Source of the DNA: CBDFKB01 sp965248715
GTDB lineage: Bacteria; Pseudomonadota; Alphaproteobacteria; Rhizobiales; Rhizobiaceae
NCBI GenBank assembly: GCA_965248715.1
Contig: CBDFKB010000007.1
Span: forward strand, 372,001-436,000
Direction of reading: 5' to 3'
DNA: 64,000 nucleotides
The position numbers and the translations under genes are program-made. How positions within the stretch are numbered: position 1 is the first letter of the stretch; each line of letters opens with the position of its first letter. Positions 59,370-64,000 of the stretch are shown here, one piece after another. A model generated the notes under the pieces. It saw nothing but the letters and a program-made list of their open reading frames with translations, searched no databases and was not told the origin of the DNA.

Positions 59370-59897
59370 CTATTCGTTTTCTGGGGCGACATCGCTGCTG
59401 CTACCCAATGTGAGTTGCATCAGCACCGTATCGAGCCATTTGCCGTGCTTGCGGCCGACCGAGCGCAAGGTGCCAACCATTTGAAACCCGCACGCCGAAT
59501 GTAGTGCGATCGAACCGGTATTGGCAGAATCGCCAATGATCGCAATCATCTGGCGAAAACCGTTCGCCTGGCAGCAATCAATCAGCTCGTTCAATAATTT
59601 CTTGCCGATGCCCTGGCCACGCGCGGTTTGCATCACATAGACCGAGTTTTCCACCGACCAGCGATAGGCGGGGCGGGTACGGTAGGGTCCGGCATAGGCG
59701 TATCCAAGAATGGTTCCCTTGGCGTCTTCCGCGACCAGATAAGGATAGTTACCGGCAATCATACCGGCAAACCGCCGGCGCATTTCACTCTCCGTCGGCG
59801 GTGTGGTCTCGAAACTGGCGGTGCCATGCAAAACCGCTTCACCATAGATTGCGGTGACCGCCACCATGTCGTCATTGACCGCATCGCGTATGTGCAT
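59370..59897 (-). CDS. GNAT-family N-acetyltransferase (phosphinothricin/methionine-derivative acetyltransferase-like)
   Basis: A 175-residue acetyltransferase: MHIRDAVNDDMVAVTAIYGE, HGTASFETTPPTESEMRRRF, GYAYAGPYRTRPAYRWSVEN, acetyl-CoA motif A in QTARGQGIGKKLLNELI, and HSACGFQMVGTLRSVGRKHG. The pattern is that of Pat/Bar and YncA-like enzymes, which acetylate glutamate analogues such as methionine sulfone or phosphinothricin. ATG 59897 is chosen by homology. The terminator at 59912-59949 lies just upstream and isolates it from the BI-1 gene. Confidence 0.88.
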   Translation of the reverse strand: MHIRDAVNDDMVAVTAIYGEAVLHGTASFETTPPTESEMRRRFAGMIAGNYPYLVAEDAKGTILGYAYAGPYRTRPAYRWSVENSVYVMQTARGQGIGKKLLNELIDCCQANGFRQMIAIIGDSANTGSIALHSACGFQMVGTLRSVGRKHGKWLDTVLMQLTLGSSSDVAPENE

Positions 59898-59911
59898 TAC
59901 CAGGCCCCCGA

Positions 59912-59949
59912 ATAAAAACAAAACGGCGCCGTGAGCAACGGCGCCGTTT
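59912..59949 (-). terminator. Rho-independent terminator, minus strand
   Basis: AAACGGCGCCG/CGGCGCCGTTT (59921-59931 and 59939-59949), an 11-bp perfect stem with a 7-nt loop, followed on the minus strand by TTTTGTTTTTATT. It would end transcripts coming from the BI-1 gene at 60285-61031. Confidence 0.88.
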
Positions 59950-59976
59950 CGCTATGCCTGAATTTGCCGGGGTTAA

Positions 59977-60288
59977 CTAGAGCCCTTTTCGTTCCAATTG
60001 GAGCAGTTTGATGGATGAGATTGTTTGTATCAACGAGGAAAATACCGCAGAACGATATTATTATCGTGCGAGGATTTTAACGAATTTGATGCAAAGAAGA
60101 TCACCAAGCGTGAACCGGTTAACCTGTTGAGAAAACTAGCTTAAATAAATCATATGAACTTGATCTTTTGCGCCCTGGACGCCGTCATGAGAAAGCTTAT
60201 GGTGCTTGCACCACTTCGCCTCTCACTCCTTGCCAGAACACAAAATTCCTGCGTTCAAACGATTCAATTTGAGCGAAAAGAGCTCTAG
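59977..60288. repeat. 312-bp MITE-like element with CTAG ends
   Basis: Left end CTAGAGCCCTTTTCGTTCCA then ATTGGA (59977-60002); right end reads back as CTAGAGCTCTTTTCGCTCAA then ATTGAA (60288-60263), about 22 of 26 positions matching. CTAG is at both tips. No transposase; the interior holds one 39-codon frame (60011-60130) without similarity. The right CTAG contains the TAG stop of the BI-1 gene. It fills the gap between that gene and its terminator. Confidence 0.75.
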
Positions 60289-61031
60289 TCCCTGCTGCCG
60301 AGGAAATGCAACAAGAACATGAACAAATTGATGAAATCTAGGTAGAGGCTAAGTGCGCCCATAATCGCGGCGCGGCCTACCATGGTTTCGTCATTCGCCA
60401 CATAATCATACATAGCCTTGATCCGCTGGGTATCCCACGCGGTCAGTCCGGCGAAGATCAAAACACCGATCGCCGAAATCGCAAACTGCATTGCGCTCGA
60501 TTGCAGGAACATGTTGACCAACATCGCGATAATGAGGCCGAACAGGCCCATGATCAGAAACGAACCCATGGCCGAAAGGTCGCGCTTGGTGCTGTAGCCG
60601 TAAAGGCTGAGCGCGCCAAAGGCGGCGGCCGAGATGAAGAAGGTTCTGACCACGCTTTCACCGGTATAGACCAGCAAAATCCATGAGATCGATACCCCCA
60701 TGACCGCGGCATACAAAAAGAACATCATGCGCGCGGTCGACACGCTCATTTTCTGGATACCGAAACTGAGCACCAGTACGAATGCAAGCGGTGCCAACAT
60801 GATCACCCAACGCAATGGGCTTTGGTAGATCGCATAACCAAGATCGGTCATCTGGCCGCCGCTGGTAGCCAAATTGACCGTTATCAGTGCCGTAACACCG
60901 GTCAGGGCCACCGCAATGGCCATATAGTTGTACACGCGCAGCATATAGGCGCGCAGACCCTCATCAATATCAGTGGCCGCGCGGCCTACCGCTGTGTCAA
61001 AGCGGGCTTGACGTTTTTGATAGTCCGCCAT
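60285..61031 (-). CDS. Bax inhibitor-1/YccA family membrane protein
   Basis: A 248-residue BI-1 (TMBIM) protein with seven predicted helices, starting MADYQKRQARFDTAVGRAAT then DIDEGLRAYMLRVYNYMAIA. It has AAFGALSLYGYSTKRDLSAM, LTAWDTQRIKAMYDYVANDE and ALSLYLDFINLFMFLLHFLG with the family acidic residues. Bacterial members modulate FtsH or form pH-dependent calcium leaks; the role here is not known. The TAG stop lies in the CTAG tip of the element at 59977-60288. A dyad at 61140-61161 precedes the gene. Confidence 0.92.
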   Translation of the reverse strand: MADYQKRQARFDTAVGRAATDIDEGLRAYMLRVYNYMAIAVALTGVTALITVNLATSGGQMTDLGYAIYQSPLRWVIMLAPLAFVLVLSFGIQKMSVSTARMMFFLYAAVMGVSISWILLVYTGESVVRTFFISAAAFGALSLYGYSTKRDLSAMGSFLIMGLFGLIIAMLVNMFLQSSAMQFAISAIGVLIFAGLTAWDTQRIKAMYDYVANDETMVGRAAIMGALSLYLDFINLFMFLLHFLGSRD

Positions 61032-61139
61032 GGTTTCCTCTCAATTCAAAAAACAAACCGCACAGCGCTCTCATTGGCGCCGCACGTTTGCCACCTGGTT
61101 TCCATCCATACCTCAACTTGCAAGGCAGTATGCGGTTTA

Positions 61140-61161
61140 TATGTGGTTTTACCACCACATA
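61140..61161. promoter_or_regulatory. 22-bp dyad upstream of the BI-1 gene
   Basis: TATGTGG (61140-61146) and CCACATA (61155-61161) with an 8-bp spacer, about 110 bp before the ATG at 61031 and 68 bp from the stop of the permease gene. It could be an operator or a weak hairpin in the intergenic RNA; no T-run follows on either strand. Confidence 0.35.
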
Positions 61162-61228
61162 GGCAAGTGTTTGACCGTGAAAGTTTTACATTTCGTATCC
61201 ATGATTAACAAGAGTTGGCCAGCGCGGG

Positions 61229-63814
61229 TTATAGTTCGCGCAGGTAAGGACCGGCCTTGCGACCCAAAATTCGCCAGGTGCCGATAAAACCGAGCAACCC
61301 GGTAACCGCCAGCGCCAGCACTATGGTGGTTGCCGCCGCCTTGGCGATGAATTGGAACTCCAGCCCCATTACCTGGTTGATAACGAACCATGAAGCTAGG
61401 GTTCCAGCCAATATTGCAAAGGCTGCGGTGACCGCACCCAGGATCAAATATTCTAGCGCAAATATGCGCAACAATTCTTGCCGCCTGGCGCCCAGCACCT
61501 TCATCACCACCGCATCGTGCACTCGTTCGCGATTTCCCGCCGCCAACGCGCCACCAAGCACCAGCACTGAAGCCAACAAAGTAATGCTGGCGGCGGCACG
61601 AACCGCGGCGCCAAGCTGGGATATCAAATTATTGACCGCCTCAACCGCGTCACGGACCCTAACTACCGTAACCGCAGGGTAGGCCCTGGTAACATTGGCC
61701 ATTACCGCACCATCCATCGCCAGGCGGGTTTCGACGCTGAATGCCGCATTGTCGCGGCTCATGGTGGCCAGATGGGCGTGCGGCGCGCCGGCAAAAGTGT
61801 TGGGCGAAAACATCATCACGAAATTGATGTTGAGCGAACTCCATTCGACTTTACGCAAATTGGCGATGGTTGCTTCGATATTGCGGCCGAACACGTTGAC
61901 CACCAAAGGGTCGCCGACGGCTAGGCCAAGTTCTTGTGCTTCCTCGGTTGAAAACGATACCAATGGCGCGCCATCATAGTCGGCCGGCCACCAACGACCC
62001 GCTGTCAATTCGGTGCCGTTAGGCAATTCGGCGGCATAGGTAATGCCACGGTCGCCACGCAAGACCCATTTGGCCTGTTGCGGTGCTGGATAATCCTTGG
62101 CGGCAATTTCTTTCAGGCGCACCAGGCGGCCGCGCAGCATCGGTGCGGTTTCGATTTTCGCCCCAGGCTCGATGTCGCGTAGGATCGCCATAAACGCATT
62201 AAGTTCATGGTTTTGAATGTCGACGAAAAAGAAGCTTGGTGCCTGTTTGGGGATGTTTTCGGAGATCTGGCGCCGGAAATTGCCGTCGATCAGCGCCAGC
62301 GCACACAATAGCGAAAGCCCCAGCCCCAACGACACTACCACCGACGTGGTCAGCGCGCCTGGACGATGGATATTGGCGACCGCCATGCGCAACCCGGCGC
62401 CAGGCAAGGTGGGCATCGCCGCCGCCACGGTACGGATCACCAGCGAAACAACCAACAACAGAGCGAGAAAAAACACCATGGCACCGATAAACACCGACGC
62501 GATCCACCAATTACCCGAAGTCATGACCGCTATTGCCGCCAACGCCACAACCATTGCCGCCAATATTGCCAAATAGGTGAGACGCGGCCGACCCTCGACG
62601 CCAAGACTGTTTTGCCGAAATAGTTCGGCGGCAGGGATTTCGCGGGCCTGGGCCAGCGGCCAGAGCGAAAAAATTGCCGCAGTTAGCAATCCGTACAAGG
62701 CCGCCAGAGCCAGCGCGCTTGGATAAACCCGAAGCGCGGTTGCTGCCGGTAGCAGATCGCCGATCAAGCCACTGGCTACCAATGGCATCGCCGCGCCGAT
62801 ACCGAGCCCAACCAGGGTTCCGATGCTTGCCAGCGCCATGATCTGGGCGAAGTAGACCGCAAAAATCAGTCGGCCAGAACCGCCGAGACATTTTAGGGTT
62901 GCGATCACCGAGCGCTTGGAGGCCATGAAGGCGCGTACTGAATTAGCGACACCGACGCCGCCAACAATCAGCGAAGCCAAGCCGACCAGGGTAAGAAATT
63001 GGGAAAATCGTTCAATATTGGCGGTCAGTGACGGCGCTGCGTTCTGCCTGGTTTTAATCCGCCAGCCAGCTTCGGGAAATTCTTCCTCGGCCTCGCGCAC
63101 AAACTGTTGCAAGCGCTGGGCTGCCGCTTCGGCCAATTTCACCTTATAGCGCCAGCTTACCAAGCTGCCCGGCCGCACCAAACCGGTGCGCTCCAGTGCG
63201 GCTAGCGAAATCAGCACCCGGGGTCCGAACCCCAGCCCCTCGCTGACCCGGTCCGGTTCGGCGACGATGGTTCCAGCGATCGTCAAAGACACGTCGCCGA
63301 GCAATAGACGGTCGCCGATTTGCAGGGACAATCGGCTTAACAATAAGGGGTCGACCAACACTTGATCGACGCTAAGTAAATTGCCGGAAATCGAACCGGC
63401 GTCGCTCACCAGTTCGCCGAACAGCGGATAATTACCGTCGACCGCCTTTAGTTCGACCAATACCTGGTCGCCATTGTCGTCAAGGCGCGCCATCGAACGC
63501 AATTTTGCCGAGACCGACACCATGCCGGCGGCCTTGAGAAACCTGTTTTCGATCGCACCAAGCTGCCGGTGAACCACCGAAAAAGCCACATCACCGCCGA
63601 GGATTGTGCGGCCTTGGCCGGTGATTGAATCGGTCATCGACCGTGATACTGAATTGACCCCGGCGATCGCCGCGACGCCGAGCGCGATGCATGCAAGAAA
63701 TACCATAAAACCGTTGCCGCCGCCACGCAGTTCCCGGCCGGCAAATTTCAGTGCGGTCGCCATATTGTGGCTGGGCCGAAGCGTGGTGCCGCCGGTATTG
63801 ACAGGAATTTTCAC
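61229..63814 (-). CDS. FtsX-like ABC transporter permease (YbbP family)
   Basis: An 861-residue permease with about ten helices: one near the N-terminus (GFMVFLACIALGVAAIAGVN), two FtsX-like clusters (FLTLVGLASLIVGGVGVANS with FMASKRSVIATLKCLGGSGR, and LLASVLVLGGALAAGNRERV with HDAVVMKVLGARRQEL) and large periplasmic domains between. This is the YbbP-type architecture that pairs with a YbbA-like ATPase, thought to export or extract envelope substrates. GTG 63814 overlaps the ATPase stop by 4 bp (GTGA). Substrate is unknown. Confidence 0.9.
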   Translation of the reverse strand: MKIPVNTGGTTLRPSHNMATALKFAGRELRGGGNGFMVFLACIALGVAAIAGVNSVSRSMTDSITGQGRTILGGDVAFSVVHRQLGAIENRFLKAAGMVSVSAKLRSMARLDDNGDQVLVELKAVDGNYPLFGELVSDAGSISGNLLSVDQVLVDPLLLSRLSLQIGDRLLLGDVSLTIAGTIVAEPDRVSEGLGFGPRVLISLAALERTGLVRPGSLVSWRYKVKLAEAAAQRLQQFVREAEEEFPEAGWRIKTRQNAAPSLTANIERFSQFLTLVGLASLIVGGVGVANSVRAFMASKRSVIATLKCLGGSGRLIFAVYFAQIMALASIGTLVGLGIGAAMPLVASGLIGDLLPAATALRVYPSALALAALYGLLTAAIFSLWPLAQAREIPAAELFRQNSLGVEGRPRLTYLAILAAMVVALAAIAVMTSGNWWIASVFIGAMVFFLALLLVVSLVIRTVAAAMPTLPGAGLRMAVANIHRPGALTTSVVVSLGLGLSLLCALALIDGNFRRQISENIPKQAPSFFFVDIQNHELNAFMAILRDIEPGAKIETAPMLRGRLVRLKEIAAKDYPAPQQAKWVLRGDRGITYAAELPNGTELTAGRWWPADYDGAPLVSFSTEEAQELGLAVGDPLVVNVFGRNIEATIANLRKVEWSSLNINFVMMFSPNTFAGAPHAHLATMSRDNAAFSVETRLAMDGAVMANVTRAYPAVTVVRVRDAVEAVNNLISQLGAAVRAAASITLLASVLVLGGALAAGNRERVHDAVVMKVLGARRQELLRIFALEYLILGAVTAAFAILAGTLASWFVINQVMGLEFQFIAKAAATTIVLALAVTGLLGFIGTWRILGRKAGPYLREL

Positions 63815-64000
63815 GCGCTGGTCACCGCGCCGCCTTGGCGCTCAATGCGGCCAGCGCGGATGCGCACCGTAAGCTGACAACGCGCCGCCAACGCTGGATC
63901 ATGGGTCACCAGCACTAATACCGCGTTGCGCTCGGCCTGTTTGGCAAACAGCAAATCAGAGATTTGGTTGCCGGTTTCCTCGTCCAGATTGCCAGTTGGT
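63811..64000 (-). CDS. ABC transporter ATP-binding protein, C-terminal part (cut by window)
   Basis: The last 62 residues of an ATPase of the LolD/YbbA group: PTGNLDEETGNQISDLLFAK (post-Walker-B D-loop region), then VLVLVTHDPALAARC with the switch histidine, and a basic end. The frame runs off the window edge; the stop is at 63813-63811. It is translationally coupled to the permease gene. Confidence 0.9.
   Translation of the reverse strand, partial: PTGNLDEETGNQISDLLFAKQAERNAVLVLVTHDPALAARCQLTVRIRAGRIERQGGAVTSA

Noticed and set aside
60011..60130. 39-codon frame as a small protein gene
   Set aside because: It lies wholly inside a MITE-like element, without a ribosome site or similarity; kept only as a point to test.

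Overview
The window is a gene-dense stretch of an alphaproteobacterial chromosome. The evidence is the set and order of housekeeping genes: ptsP-lysC//ubiG; mdh-sucCD-sucA-sucB-lpdA; sdhCDAB; dapF-mtaB-ftsY-ispZ next to ccmABCDG and acnA; and small families such as DUF2794, DUF6460 and an Omp19-like lipoprotein, all typical of that class. Genus and species cannot be named from the sequence alone. No rRNA, tRNA, phage, full-length insertion sequence or CRISPR array was seen.

Layout. 1-4365: PTS-Ntr enzyme I, aspartate kinase, ubiquinone O-methyltransferase. 4438-14126: a tightly overlapping plus-strand operon for aerobic tryptophan/anthranilate breakdown through CoA thioesters (2-aminobenzoyl-CoA monooxygenase/reductase, SDR, MarR regulator, enoyl-CoA hydratase-like enzyme, acyl-CoA dehydrogenase, aryl-CoA ligase, tryptophan dioxygenase, kynureninase, RidA-like protein). 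It starts from a good promoter overlapped by an AT-rich dyad. 14134-15520: a truncated iron-alcohol-dehydrogenase relic, then an AT-rich secreted polysaccharide-lyase-like gene bracketed by inverted copies of a short repeat end. 15547-25729: a minus-strand TCA block with a MAPEG protein and an SDR inserted before lpdA. 26176-33949: zapE, lipoprotein, secreted MsrA, succinate dehydrogenase, metallo-beta-lactamase-fold hydrolase. 34203-41121: murein endopeptidase, DMT transporter, a divergent FAD oxidoreductase/mnmD pair, a decayed gentisate-type cluster, a glutamine amidotransferase and a five-unit tandem repeat array. 41393-53943: acetoacetyl-CoA synthetase, AsmA-like protein, dapF-mtaB-ftsY-ispZ, Nudix, cytochrome c maturation. 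54384-64000: aconitase, a DUF1223 protein, DUF2794, GNAT, BI-1 protein and an ABC exporter.

The most unusual feature is a set of short non-autonomous palindromic elements. Several end in CTAG and one set ends in TTATACCAAGGGAAG. One ~102-bp CTAG element lies in frame inside the DUF1223 gene, adds 34 codons and has lost the in-frame stop found in the sister copies. Two other elements supply, through their CTAG ends, the TAG stop codons of sdhC and of the BI-1 gene. In the tandem array, one divergent unit carries paired changes that keep both hairpin stems. These points, the repeat-bounded lyase gene and an unassigned structured RNA candidate at 58523-58735 are the main leads.
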